A stretch of 41,776 nucleotides of DNA. Origin: Candidatus Saccharibacteria bacterium RIFCSPHIGHO2_12_FULL_41_12 (GTDB taxonomy: Bacteria; Patescibacteriota; Saccharimonadia; Saccharimonadales; 2-12-FULL-41-12). Of this stretch, positions 1 to 8,162 are shown piece by piece. Under the pieces are notes generated by a model. It was given only the letters and a program-made list of their open reading frames with translations, searched no databases and was not told the origin of the DNA. Where the stretch lies: NCBI GenBank assembly GCA_001790445.1, contig MGCQ01000007.1, forward strand, positions 17,030 to 58,805. The letters run 5' to 3'. The position numbers and the translations under genes were made by a program. The stretch's first letter is position 1, and the number at the start of each line of letters is the position of its first letter.

Positions 1-839
1 ACACAAAAAGTAATGCTTTTACAAACCCTGCCAAAAGACAGCTGACAAGCGATATTTTAGGCGTTAATCAAAATATTCAATTTATAGATGTGTCAGCAAA
101 CTTTAGCAAACTCAGGCAAATCAAACAGCCTGAGGAAATAGCAATGATGAAAACTGCCGCAAAACAAACAGTCAAAATATTTAAAAATATTGCCACAAAA
201 TTACCAAAATTCACCAGCGAACACGATCTATCCATAGAACTCGGCGTAGCCTTAGTCAAAGGTGACATTGCTGTGGCTTATGACCCGATTATCGCGGGTG
301 GTGCAAATGCCAATACTCTACATTACCACGGAGCCAGCGCGCAATCAGTTGCCGAAGTAGTTCTTCTTGATATTGGCGTAGAGCACGGTGGTTATGCATC
401 TGACGTCACGAGGACTTATTTTGATCCGACAAATCAACGGTACGGCGATGTGCACAAGGCGCTTCTAGAAGTCTATGACTATGCTTGTTCTCTCGTAATG
501 CCAGGGATGACCATGACACTGATAGAACAACGGGTCCGACAATTTATGGGTGAAAAACTGCGTGAGCTTGGTCTTGTTGACGTGATCACCCCCCAGCTAA
601 TTGGTCAATTTTTCCCACACGGTCTAGGACATTTCGTAGGACTTGATGTACATGATGTTGGAGATAAAGATAAACCACTCGTTGCGGGTATGGTAGTGAC
701 GATGGAGCCTGGCATTTACATCGAAAATGAGGGTTTTGGTATGCGTCACGAAGATACTCTTCTCATTACCGAGTCAGGATATGAAAATTTAACTCAGCAG
801 GCACCAATCACTGGAGAGAGCAGTTCCTCGAAATTATGA
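1..839 (+). CDS. M24 family Xaa-Pro aminopeptidase (5' partial)
   Basis: Metallopeptidase of the creatinase/prolidase fold that removes N-terminal residues preceding proline. The reading frame is open from base 3 through a GTG at 90, and the residues before it look like the end of a creatinase N-terminal domain, so the gene begins upstream of the window and GTG 90 is probably not its start. Counting from that GTG, the dinuclear metal ligands are all present: D94 (LLDIG), D105 (SDVTRT), H181 (in PHGLGHFVGLDVHD), E206 (TMEPG) and E221 (RHEDT). The conserved His residues flanking the site (H177, H188) are present too. The stop overlaps the next start as ATGA, so it is translationally coupled to the downstream membrane protein. 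Fold and family are secure; substrate (Xaa-Pro dipeptide or peptide) is inferred from the family. Confidence 0.9.
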   Translation, partial: TKSNAFTNPAKRQLTSDILGVNQNIQFIDVSANFSKLRQIKQPEEIAMMKTAAKQTVKIFKNIATKLPKFTSEHDLSIELGVALVKGDIAVAYDPIIAGGANANTLHYHGASAQSVAEVVLLDIGVEHGGYASDVTRTYFDPTNQRYGDVHKALLEVYDYACSLVMPGMTMTLIEQRVRQFMGEKLRELGLVDVITPQLIGQFFPHGLGHFVGLDVHDVGDKDKPLVAGMVVTMEPGIYIENEGFGMRHEDTLLITESGYENLTQQAPITGESSSSKL

Positions 840-1219
840 GACGTAGACACAGCTTATTATCATTGTTTTTGTTGCGTTGGTTTGTCGGCTCTCTTGGCAT
901 TTGGATCGCTGCGGGACTTTTGGGTGGGTCTATAGACTACCAAAATAGTCCAAAAGTAATTATTTTTTCGGGCCTGATTCTTGCAATTGTTAATACTCTT
1001 ATCAAGCCAATCTTAGTATTTTTAGCATTTCCGTTTATATTGCTGAGTCTCGGTCTGTTTATGATTGTAGTTAATGGGCTTATTCTTGCAGTTGTGAGCA
1101 ATTTGTATGGTCCGCTTCATATCGACGGTTTTGGCTCAGCTATGCTTGCAGGAATGATCATCGGGCTGGTAAACTATCTAGTAGTAACTATTATTGAACA
1201 ACCAAGGGGAAAAGAATGA
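836..1219 (+). CDS. PF04020 (phage holin 4 superfamily / YvlD-like) membrane protein
   Basis: A 127-residue, almost entirely hydrophobic protein with about four membrane segments. It has the family's typical core, including NTLIKPILVFLAFPF and LGLFMIVVNGLIL, which matches the PF04020 membrane family common in Gram-positive bacteria and CPR. Despite the family name, no lysis genes are nearby and there is no sign of a prophage, so a holin role is unlikely. It overlaps the upstream peptidase gene and the downstream secG by ATGA, forming a tightly coupled operon. Function unknown; probably a cytoplasmic-membrane or envelope-stress protein. Confidence 0.8.
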   Translation: MRRRHSLLSLFLLRWFVGSLGIWIAAGLLGGSIDYQNSPKVIIFSGLILAIVNTLIKPILVFLAFPFILLSLGLFMIVVNGLILAVVSNLYGPLHIDGFGSAMLAGMIIGLVNYLVVTIIEQPRGKE

Positions 1220-1428
1220 ACATTTTTGGGTATATAGCAATCGTGTCTATGGTTCTGATGACTATACTTATTTTGATGCAGACTAGGGGCGCAGGACTTG
1301 GTGCAGGACTTGGTGGTGGTGGCGAAGTTAATACGGTCAGGCGGGGGAGCGATAAAAGCATTCACCAAATTACTATTATATTGGTGATTATTTTTTGCGT
1401 GTCTTTGCTCCTTGGCATCTTAGTTTAG
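1216..1428 (+). CDS. secG: SecG, protein-export translocase subunit
   Basis: Seventy residues with the SecG layout: an N-terminal TM helix (about residues 4-21), a Gln-Thr-Arg followed by a glycine-rich cytoplasmic loop (GAGLGAGLGGGGE), an RRGSDK segment and a second TM helix (about 50-69). SecG is the accessory subunit of the SecYEG channel and aids SecA-driven export. It starts inside the end of the upstream gene (ATGA) and is followed seven bases later by a secreted-type oligopeptide-binding protein gene. Length and motif order fit the family closely. Confidence 0.9.
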   Translation: MNIFGYIAIVSMVLMTILILMQTRGAGLGAGLGGGGEVNTVRRGSDKSIHQITIILVIIFCVSLLLGILV

Positions 1429-1434
1429 AGCGTT

Positions 1435-3228
1435 TTGGGTACTCATTTGGATAATCAAAAAACCACAAGATTCAAACGTTTGCTAAGAAAGCAGCGAAGA
1501 AAAGCAGAAAAGAGCGCTTTGTCAGCTGATTCACGGATTGACCAGCATCTTGGAAACAAAGTCTATCGGTTTGAGTCAGTTCGGAGATTTATGTTCGGCT
1601 GGATAGCGATTGTTTTGTTGATAGCTGGGGTTACTCTTTATCAGTTTAATGTTTTTTATGATGCAACAAGACAAGTTGTTCCCGCAAAGGGGGGTGTTTT
1701 TCGTGAAGGCATTATTGGTAGATTTACAAATGCTAATCCTGTTTTTGCTGTCGGAGCAGTAGATACATCCGTATCAAAATTATTATATTCTGGGTTACTC
1801 AAATACGATGGAAATGGCACATTAGTTGGTGATTTGGCAGAGAGTTGGACTATTGATCCTGGTGGCAAAATCTATACTGTAAAACTCAAAAAAGACGTAC
1901 AGTGGCATGACAAAAAACCTCTTACTGCTGAGGACGTAGAATATACATACAAAATAATCCAAAACCCAGACATCAAATCACCATTTAGGAGTAGTTGGGA
2001 GGGGGTTGAAGTCAAAAAGACTGATGATCGAACTATTATCTTCACCCTGAAAGGATCAATTAGCTCGTTCCCTCATTATTTGACTAATGGCATAATTCCT
2101 AAACATATTTTTAGCAAAATTGATACTCAGCAAATTCGCTCATCAAGCCATAACAACCAGGACGTAATTGGCTCGGGACCGTTTAAGCTGACCAAAGTAG
2201 AAGTTAAGAAATCCGATGACGGACGAACGGCAGAAAGGATATCACTAGCTACTAATACAAATTATCACCTGGGCCGACCAAAAATCAATCAGTATTTTAT
2301 TCAGACCTATAAAGGAGAAGATTCTTTGATCCGTGATTTAAACCAGAGTAGACTCGATGCGATAAATGGTGTTTCAAATCCAGAGAAAATAATTGCCCAA
2401 AACGATAAAATAGTTGACATGTCCAGAATTCTCACAAGCCAGGTCAACGTGTTTTTCAAGGTTAGCGAGCCACCTTTTAACGATGTCAATCTCAGAAAAG
2501 CGCTGACGCTGGCGGTGGATCGCAAAGAAGCCACAAAGGGGCTTGGCTATCCGGTGAAAATATCTGACAGTCCGTTTCTTGACACTACATTTGCTTACGA
2601 CAAAAAACAGATTCAAAAGACAGATGATATTAATAAAGCTAACGCCTTGCTTGAATCTTCTGGCTGGGTTATGAACAAATCTACTGGGGTCAGAGAAAAA
2701 GCTGGGCAGAAGTTAGAGTTTAGTTTGACAGCGAGATCTTTGGATGATTACAAAAAAGTTTCAGAATCTTTGGTCCAACAATGGAAGGCAATCGGCGCCA
2801 ACGTAAGGGTAATTTTATTAGACGAAGAAGAAATGCAAAGTGCAATCGCCACTCATAATTATTCTGTCGTATTGTCAGCGATTAGTCTGGGATATGATCC
2901 TGATGTCTTTGCTTTTTGGCATAGTTCACAGAAAAATATTGGCTCTTCAACGAAGCTAAATCTCAGTGAATATTCCTCAAAACCAGCAGATATTGCGCTG
3001 GAAGGTGGTCGTTCTAGAAGTGATCCAAGTGTTCGAGCTGTTAAGTATGCTCCATTTACCACAAATTGGTTAAACGATAATCCTGCGCTGACTTTGTACC
3101 AGCCACGGTATGTATTTTTGGTCAGAGAACCTTTTTATAATTTCAATACGACCACCATGAGCGCAAGTACGGATCGTTACAATAATGTACATAATTGGAC
3201 AGTCAAAGATAAAAAAGTTCGCAAGTAG
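1435..3228 (+). CDS. Membrane-anchored oligopeptide ABC transporter substrate-binding protein (SBP_bac_5)
   Basis: A 597-residue protein. Residues 1-50 are basic and probably cytoplasmic, a single TM helix lies at about 52-74, and an extracellular SBP_bac_5 (OppA/DppA-type) domain follows, with typical segments such as LAESWTIDPGGKIYTVKLKK and KPLTAEDVEYTYKII. There is no lipobox cysteine: the binding protein is held by an uncleaved signal anchor, sensible for a monoderm cell. The start is TTG at 1435 with no clear ribosome binding site; an in-frame TTG at 1447 is an alternative. No permease or ATPase gene is adjacent, so its transporter partners lie elsewhere. Likely role: uptake of peptides scavenged from a host or the environment. 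Confidence 0.87.
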   Translation: MGTHLDNQKTTRFKRLLRKQRRKAEKSALSADSRIDQHLGNKVYRFESVRRFMFGWIAIVLLIAGVTLYQFNVFYDATRQVVPAKGGVFREGIIGRFTNANPVFAVGAVDTSVSKLLYSGLLKYDGNGTLVGDLAESWTIDPGGKIYTVKLKKDVQWHDKKPLTAEDVEYTYKIIQNPDIKSPFRSSWEGVEVKKTDDRTIIFTLKGSISSFPHYLTNGIIPKHIFSKIDTQQIRSSSHNNQDVIGSGPFKLTKVEVKKSDDGRTAERISLATNTNYHLGRPKINQYFIQTYKGEDSLIRDLNQSRLDAINGVSNPEKIIAQNDKIVDMSRILTSQVNVFFKVSEPPFNDVNLRKALTLAVDRKEATKGLGYPVKISDSPFLDTTFAYDKKQIQKTDDINKANALLESSGWVMNKSTGVREKAGQKLEFSLTARSLDDYKKVSESLVQQWKAIGANVRVILLDEEEMQSAIATHNYSVVLSAISLGYDPDVFAFWHSSQKNIGSSTKLNLSEYSSKPADIALEGGRSRSDPSVRAVKYAPFTTNWLNDNPALTLYQPRYVFLVREPFYNFNTTTMSASTDRYNNVHNWTVKDKKVRK

Positions 3229-3274
3229 CCCTCGCGGGGCAGAATTAATATAAATGCCAATTGCCTAAGACTCC

Positions 3275-3302
3275 TTGCTTATGCTACTCTGGTATGTAGA
3301 TT
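3275..3302 (+). promoter_or_regulatory. Putative promoter for the FAD-oxidase gene
   Basis: A -35-like TTGCTT (3275-3280) and a -10-like TAGATT (3297-3302) are separated by 16 bases, upstream of the gene starting at 3340. The preceding gene ends at 3228 with a short GC hairpin (3228-3240) lacking a T run. Moderate match only. Confidence 0.35.
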
Positions 3303-3339
3303 ATGAGGGTAAATAGAGCAAGAAAGGTGGCATCAGGTT

Positions 3340-4959
3340 GTGAATAAGTTGGCCCATTATTTGCAAGAGCATCTTCGTGGTGAAGTTATCGTATCTGACA
3401 GCGTTAGACAAAGATACGCTCGTGACGCTAGTATTTTTGAACAAATGCCTAGTCTCGTGGCATATCCGATGGACGAAAGTGACATCCGCAAGGCAGCACG
3501 GTTTGCCTGGCAACTTGCTGAAAGAGGCCGGATTATATCTATTACCACACGCGGAGGCGGTAGTGATTTTTCTGGTGGTGCGATAGGTCAGGGGATTATG
3601 CTGGTGACGCCAGTGCACATGAACAAGATTTTAGAATTTGATTCAAAGAGTGGCTTTGTGGTGGTTGAACCAGGTATTAATTATGCCAAATTGCAACAGA
3701 TGCTACATACACACGGACGATTTTTGCCTGCTTACCCTGCGTCCTTAGAATATTCAACAATCGGCGGAGCAGTTGCCAATAATTCTAGTGGGGAACTGTC
3801 TGTAAAATACGGCGACACCAAAAATTTTGTCAATAGTCTACGGATAGTTTTGGCAAACGGCGAAGTCATAGATACAGGGCGACTGTCAAAGAGAGAACTA
3901 AGCAAAAAAATGGGCTTGTCATCGTTCGAGGGTGAACTATATCGCAATCTAGATACTTTGATCGAAGAAAACCATGATCTTATCACCAAATTTGAGCCAA
4001 CTTGGACCAAGAATGTTTGCGGTTATGATATCTTTTCGGTTAAGAAAAAAGACGGTTCTTTTGATCTAACCCCTCTGATAGTTGGGTCGCAGGGCACACT
4101 TGCGATTGTCAGTGAGGTGACTATGACCAGTGCAGATTATAATCCAGAGACAACGGTTATTGCCGCATATTTGCATGATTTTGGAAATATAGAAAAGATC
4201 ATTCAGCAGGTGTTAAAGATTAAGCCAAGTGCGTTTGAAGTTGTGGATAAATACTCACTAGAACAAGTCGTCAAAACCAGCCCAAATTTTCTTAAGGGAA
4301 GCCTGCCAAGCCGAATGCCAGAACTTATTTTGTTAATAGAGTTTGATGATCCGACCAAACAACAGACCAAAAATGTCAAAAAGACCCTTAAAATTCTCGA
4401 AGGTTTGCAGATAGATTACAGAGTCGAAACAGAAGAATCAGAACGACAAAACCTCTGGAAATTGCGTCATAGTGTCGGTTCAATTCATCTGCATAATGAT
4501 TCACAGACGGCACCTTTGCCAATCGTTGATGATGGCGTGGTGGCAATAGATAAATTAGAGCAATATTTTACAGGAGTTTATCAGATTTTAGAGAAGTATA
4601 ATCTCAAAATTGCTGTTTGGGGCCATATTGGGCAGGGCAACTTGCACATGCAGCCCTTGCTGGACATTGGGCAGCTAGGTGATAGACAAAAGGTCTTTCG
4701 GCTAATGCGTGAATATCATGATTTGGTGCTGTCCCTGGGTGGTTCTATCTCTGGTGAATACAATGACGGCAGACTGCGCGGTCCATATATCAAGCAACAA
4801 TTTGGTGACGAAATTTACGAGCTATTTATGAAGGTCAAAGCAGTCTTTGATCCATATTTTATTCTTAATCCAAAGGTAAAGATCGACGTTACTGGTGATG
4901 ATGTCTTGCCACTGCTACGAAGTGAATATTCCCTAGATCAACATATCCCAAGAAGCTAA
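3340..4959 (+). CDS. FAD-binding oxidase, GlcD / D-lactate dehydrogenase family
   Basis: A 539-residue flavoprotein with a PCMH-type FAD-binding domain (about residues 35-175, including TTRGGGSDFSGG and the ASLEYSTIGGAVANNSSGE region) and a FAD-oxidase C-terminal domain (about 270-520). The latter contains GHIGQGNLHMQ near residue 428 and SGEYNDGRLRGPY near 470, counterparts of the GHxGDGNLH and GExxxG motifs of the glycolate/D-lactate oxidase group. No Cys-rich Fe-S domain is fused. The start is GTG at 3340, preceded by a good Shine-Dalgarno (AAAGGTGG, 3323-3330). Its stop overlaps tail-to-tail with the stop of the convergent EamA gene. The exact 2-hydroxyacid substrate cannot be told from sequence. 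Confidence 0.85.
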   Translation: MNKLAHYLQEHLRGEVIVSDSVRQRYARDASIFEQMPSLVAYPMDESDIRKAARFAWQLAERGRIISITTRGGGSDFSGGAIGQGIMLVTPVHMNKILEFDSKSGFVVVEPGINYAKLQQMLHTHGRFLPAYPASLEYSTIGGAVANNSSGELSVKYGDTKNFVNSLRIVLANGEVIDTGRLSKRELSKKMGLSSFEGELYRNLDTLIEENHDLITKFEPTWTKNVCGYDIFSVKKKDGSFDLTPLIVGSQGTLAIVSEVTMTSADYNPETTVIAAYLHDFGNIEKIIQQVLKIKPSAFEVVDKYSLEQVVKTSPNFLKGSLPSRMPELILLIEFDDPTKQQTKNVKKTLKILEGLQIDYRVETEESERQNLWKLRHSVGSIHLHNDSQTAPLPIVDDGVVAIDKLEQYFTGVYQILEKYNLKIAVWGHIGQGNLHMQPLLDIGQLGDRQKVFRLMREYHDLVLSLGGSISGEYNDGRLRGPYIKQQFGDEIYELFMKVKAVFDPYFILNPKVKIDVTGDDVLPLLRSEYSLDQHIPRS

Positions 4960-5816
4960 ATTTTTATTAACACGGCAGCGACTATCACTAGTATGGCCGA
5001 AATAAATTTTCTGAAAAGGTGATTTTTCTCTTTGAGCAAAAAGTAGCTTAATAAAACAGTCGGTATGATCTGTGCAGGCAAAATTATTGCGACTTTTGCA
5101 GGTTCTGGCGCCGACCGATAAGCCCAGTACGTGAATACAAAATAGCTCACGCTAGGTATGGCGGAAATAAACAGAATGTGCAGGGTGTTGATCAACTTTT
5201 CTTTATGTTCTGATATGTCTGCAACAATTGCTCGCCATTTTACTGCGAACACAACAGAAGTTGAGCTAACGTAGGCAATAACGAGGTACGAAGCAGCACT
5301 GACTTGTTGTGATAATTCTGAGCTAGCCAGTAAAAATGCTGAGAAAGAAAGCCCAGAAAGGATCATCAGTGTTACCCCGCGTTTGTGGAACTCGACCTTG
5401 CCATTAACTACGTTCAAAATGGCTAGAGCCAAGATGATAATTCCGACGAAATTAATCGGGCTAAGTTTTAGATCAAGAAAAACGAGTGACATCAAAGTCG
5501 TGAACACCAATGTGGAAGAAAAAGCTATTTGTGCTGTGCCGTTTGTCAGGTTTTTGATTGCAGCAAAATATAGGATATTCCCGACTCCTTGGCCAATTGC
5601 TACCAGCGCTACGGCAGTCAGGCTAACCTTGGCAAGATCGATGTCGATACCACCCAAAAAAGGTGACACAAGGACCGAAACGATAAGTCCAGCGATTAGA
5701 AATAAAACAGTTTGGGTTTCACTGGATACTTTGATTTTATTTGATACAACTTTTGTAGAAATGCCCATAAAGGCACGAAAAATAACAGCAAATAATGTCA
5801 ACACTAACCAATTCAT
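4956..5816 (-). CDS. EamA-family (DMT superfamily) transporter
   Basis: A 286-residue integral membrane protein with ten predicted TM helices arranged as two EamA repeats (about residues 2-137 and 147-286), the usual drug/metabolite-transporter layout and length. The second repeat contains the typical AYRSAPEPAKVAIILPAQ stretch. The ATG at 5816 (minus strand) lies 7 bases downstream of a perfect TATAAT and has no Shine-Dalgarno, so it is probably a leaderless message. Its stop overlaps the convergent oxidase stop. An 82-bp stretch covering its 5' end and promoter is duplicated at 7957-8038. Substrate unknown. Confidence 0.87.
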   Translation of the reverse strand: MNWLVLTLFAVIFRAFMGISTKVVSNKIKVSSETQTVLFLIAGLIVSVLVSPFLGGIDIDLAKVSLTAVALVAIGQGVGNILYFAAIKNLTNGTAQIAFSSTLVFTTLMSLVFLDLKLSPINFVGIIILALAILNVVNGKVEFHKRGVTLMILSGLSFSAFLLASSELSQQVSAASYLVIAYVSSTSVVFAVKWRAIVADISEHKEKLINTLHILFISAIPSVSYFVFTYWAYRSAPEPAKVAIILPAQIIPTVLLSYFLLKEKNHLFRKFISAILVIVAAVLIKI

Positions 5817-5854
5817 TGACGGTATTATAACAGGCGTCTATCAATTTGGAGGAG
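5773..5854. repeat. 82-bp direct repeat, copy A (eamA 5' end plus promoter)
   Basis: Matches 7957-8038 without gaps at 76 of 82 positions by manual alignment. This copy holds the first 14 codons of the EamA gene, its start and its -10 box. The two copies bracket the surface-protein gene at 6110-7780. Confidence 0.9.
5824..5829 (-). promoter_or_regulatory. -10 box of the EamA gene
   Basis: Minus-strand TATAAT separated from the ATG by exactly 7 bases, so transcription would begin at or next to the start codon. No good -35 is visible. Part of a recurrent pattern in this window. Confidence 0.6.
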
Positions 5855-5984
5855 TTATAAAACTGCACCATGACAAGTGTCATTTACTGGTAGTTTTTTC
5901 GTGGTCTGATGGTTCTAAATCTCGGCCTCATCGAAGATTAGAAAATAACGCTATGTAGGTGTTAGAAGAGAATTAAGACACATT

Positions 5985-6053
5985 TTGTTAATTAGGAGGA
6001 ACGTCCTCAGATACCTCAGATACTTGTTAATTAGGAGGAGCGTTCTCAGATAC
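5985..6053. repeat. Tandem pair of palindromic GGAGGA intergenic repeats
   Basis: Two 30-base units (5985-6014 and 6024-6053) agree at 28 positions. Each carries TTAATTAGGAGGA followed by CGTCCTC or CGTTCTC and CAGATAC, i.e. an imperfect palindrome GAGGA-nCG-TCCTC. A third member lies at 10907-10942. The rest of the 5817-6109 intergenic stretch has no gene; a GGGGG-TTTTT run at 6065-6074 may help terminate transcription. Confidence 0.75.
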
Positions 6054-6109
6054 GTACTCTACTAGGGGGTTTTTGCAATAATAAAGTCGAATAATATTAC
6101 TGTTAAAAA

Positions 6110-7780
6110 TCATCCGCTCACAACGCACCTTACATAAATGGAGGCGGATTTCCCAAGATTGGGTTCTATAGAGCCATCGGAGAAATATACGGCCCACGCG
6201 GAATTGTATTCACCAAATTCTGGATCATAACCGACGGTCTCCGTAGCCGACCAATAGTAACTCGCCTGGAAGTTATTTCCATAGGAAACCTTCCCGGCAT
6301 AGATAGCTAGCAGTTCTTGCATGTTAGGCAGACGACCTCCAATCGCCTTACAGGCGTTTTGAGCTGGGTAGCCAGAGAAGTCTACCCCAGGGTTTACCTG
6401 TGGACTGACAAAACTGTACTCTGAGGGATAATTCGGATCAAGGCCGGTGGCACACTGGGGACTGCGACAAATAGAATCAGTTGGGTCCCAAGTGTAGGTG
6501 GAGCCAAGATCGGCACTACGAACATACTTGCCAGACAAGGTACCGGTTCCTGCTATCCAGTTTGGATCTGTTACTACTGTCGTAGCAGCGCTCGTTTGTG
6601 TACCAGTGTAGTTGCTTGTGCCGGTTGCCACAACCTTTATAAATTTAGTCCAATCACCCGTGACTAGGGTATATGTACTTGAGGTTGCTCCGGGTATATC
6701 TGTGTATGTCCCTTCAGAAGTAGCTGCATTTTGCCATTGATAAGTTACGGTCGCACCCAGCGGTGTTAAGGCACCAGCTGTTAAGACCTGACCTACTGTA
6801 GGCGTTCCGGTTATGGCTCCAATAGCGGTGAGTGGGGCTGTCGTAATCACACCAGTCGCTACCACATAATCTACCGGTTTTACATACTTAGCGGCGTCAG
6901 CTCCACCCAGCGTGTAGACGACAGTGATGGTTTTACCGGTACCGACGGCCGAGGTATCGTAAGTTGCTACGGCACTGACAGTGACAACGTCAGGTGCAAC
7001 TACGCCACTGAGAGATCCAGCAGTCACAGCGGCTGTTGTGTCACCATCATATGGTTTTGATAGTGTAAGGCTTGGCGCAGATATGGTTAGTTGATTGATA
7101 GCAAAGGTTACTGAGATAGTATGGTTGGCAGAAACATTCGAAAAAGTGTATGTACTAACTGCACCGGCCGAAACACCATCAACTAGAACATCATCAATAT
7201 GATAAGTGGCACCTGGAGTAATAGTGTAGGTTTGACTTGATCCATCATTTTTAGTTGTAACACCATTAGGAGTAATTGAACCGTTTGCTCCTGCTGTAGA
7301 AGTTAAAGTAAAGGTAGGGATACTTTGAACAGTCGAGACAGTCGTTGCCCCTGTATTGCCTGAACCATAATAGCTTCTTTGAGATGGAGCACTGGGGGTA
7401 GTGTCGTTTGATTCGGCGGTCGGGGTTAAAGTATCAGTGGTTAGTGGATCGGCTTTAAAAATGGCTGTTGCATTAATATCACCTTGAACATTTGTATCAA
7501 TCCTTGAAGCTTCGGTACTGCCATTGTCGCTCCATTTTACAAAGTGATATTTAGAATTAGAAACAGCAGTAACTTTTGTGCCGGTTCTACCCTTGTCAAC
7601 AGTTTGAGGAGTAGTGCCTTCAATCGAGCCGTTTGTTCCTGCTGTGTAGGTCAAAGTAAATTGAGGAATTGGTTTGTTTATGAAAAACTGGTTGATTATA
7701 AAGACAAGAGTAAGTATAGAAAGAAAGCCAACACAAATGCTAATAAATATAGCCCTGTAGGATTTACCGCCTATCATCAA
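6110..7780 (-). CDS. Cell-surface multidomain protein (InlB-like repeats, YDG, Ig-like, DUF1566)
   Basis: A 556-residue protein with one N-terminal TM anchor (about residues 9-30). Two related beta modules follow at about 40-108 and 156-228, each with the AGxNGSI core of InlB B/Big-type repeats. Then come a YDG-type module (232-315, SKPYDGDTTAAVTAG), an Ig-like module (320-403, ending TYQWQNA...FIKVVATG) and a C-terminal DUF1566/Lcl-like domain (about 410-556) with GGRLPNMQELLAIY, SYYWSATE and YVRCV. Two Cys (C439, C443) plus C477 and C552 could form disulfides. The start has a Shine-Dalgarno (AAAGAGG, 6 bases from the ATG). The modular, Thr/Ser-rich composition suggests an adhesin or host-contact protein. 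The gene is bracketed by a duplicated eamA 5' end, consistent with local insertion or duplication. Confidence 0.8.
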   Translation of the reverse strand: MMIGGKSYRAIFISICVGFLSILTLVFIINQFFINKPIPQFTLTYTAGTNGSIEGTTPQTVDKGRTGTKVTAVSNSKYHFVKWSDNGSTEASRIDTNVQGDINATAIFKADPLTTDTLTPTAESNDTTPSAPSQRSYYGSGNTGATTVSTVQSIPTFTLTSTAGANGSITPNGVTTKNDGSSQTYTITPGATYHIDDVLVDGVSAGAVSTYTFSNVSANHTISVTFAINQLTISAPSLTLSKPYDGDTTAAVTAGSLSGVVAPDVVTVSAVATYDTSAVGTGKTITVVYTLGGADAAKYVKPVDYVVATGVITTAPLTAIGAITGTPTVGQVLTAGALTPLGATVTYQWQNAATSEGTYTDIPGATSSTYTLVTGDWTKFIKVVATGTSNYTGTQTSAATTVVTDPNWIAGTGTLSGKYVRSADLGSTYTWDPTDSICRSPQCATGLDPNYPSEYSFVSPQVNPGVDFSGYPAQNACKAIGGRLPNMQELLAIYAGKVSYGNNFQASYYWSATETVGYDPEFGEYNSAWAVYFSDGSIEPNLGKSASIYVRCVVSG

Positions 7781-7956
7781 TAACCTCTTTCCTACTGCGC
7801 GAAAAGAATTGTGACTCGAGTATGATAAAACCGTTAATTTTTCCCCTCTTTTATCTAAGCCTTTTTAGTAATTTAGGAATAGCCTTGACCATTAATTTTC
7901 TATAGACTTTCCCAATGGTAGTATATCAATAAAAAACTTATACTTATATACCATAA

Positions 7957-8038
7957 GCACGAAAAATAACGGCAAAAAATGTCAACACTAACCAATTCAT
8001 TGACGCTATTATAACAGGCGTCTATCGAATTGGTGGAG
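7957..8038. repeat. 82-bp direct repeat, copy B (orphan eamA 5' fragment)
   Basis: On the minus strand it still reads ATG plus 13 codons nearly identical to the EamA N-terminus (MNWLVLTFFAVIFRA) and keeps the TATAAT box, then diverges into unrelated sequence. It is therefore a truncated remnant, not a gene. It lies in the 7781-8162 intergenic stretch, which holds no other coding sequence. Confidence 0.85.
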
Positions 8039-8079
8039 CTTTGCAACTTCGCTTGAACCTATTTCCAGCAAAATGTCTA

Positions 8080-8116
8080 AGCCCAGCCGCCATAAACGGC
8101 AGAGGCGGATGGGGCT
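8080..8116. other. GC-rich hairpin
   Basis: AGCCC (8080-8084) pairs with GGGCT (8112-8116), and CCGCC (8087-8091) with GGCGG (8104-8108), giving a strong two-part stem. No T tail follows on the + strand. It may end minus-strand transcription or be a repeat relic; its role is unclear. Confidence 0.45.
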
Positions 8117-8147
8117 CGCCAAACAGAGGAATAACAGGCTAGAAACC

Positions 8148-8156
8148 TGCTATAAT
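8148..8156 (+). promoter_or_regulatory. Extended -10 promoter of the HAD gene
   Basis: TGC followed by TATAAT (8151-8156) forms an extended -10 element, and the ATG at 8163 follows 6 bases later. No Shine-Dalgarno is present, so the message is probably leaderless. Confidence 0.65.
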
Positions 8157-8162
8157 TTTGTT

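Noticed and set aside
836-1219. Holin of a lysis cassette
   Set aside because: The PF04020 name is historical; the neighbours are a peptidase and secG, with no endolysin or phage genes.
8073-8162. N-terminal extension of the HAD protein to 8073
   Set aside because: The added residues are basic and unlike the family, and the extended -10 box at 8148-8156 puts transcription start at the ATG at 8163.
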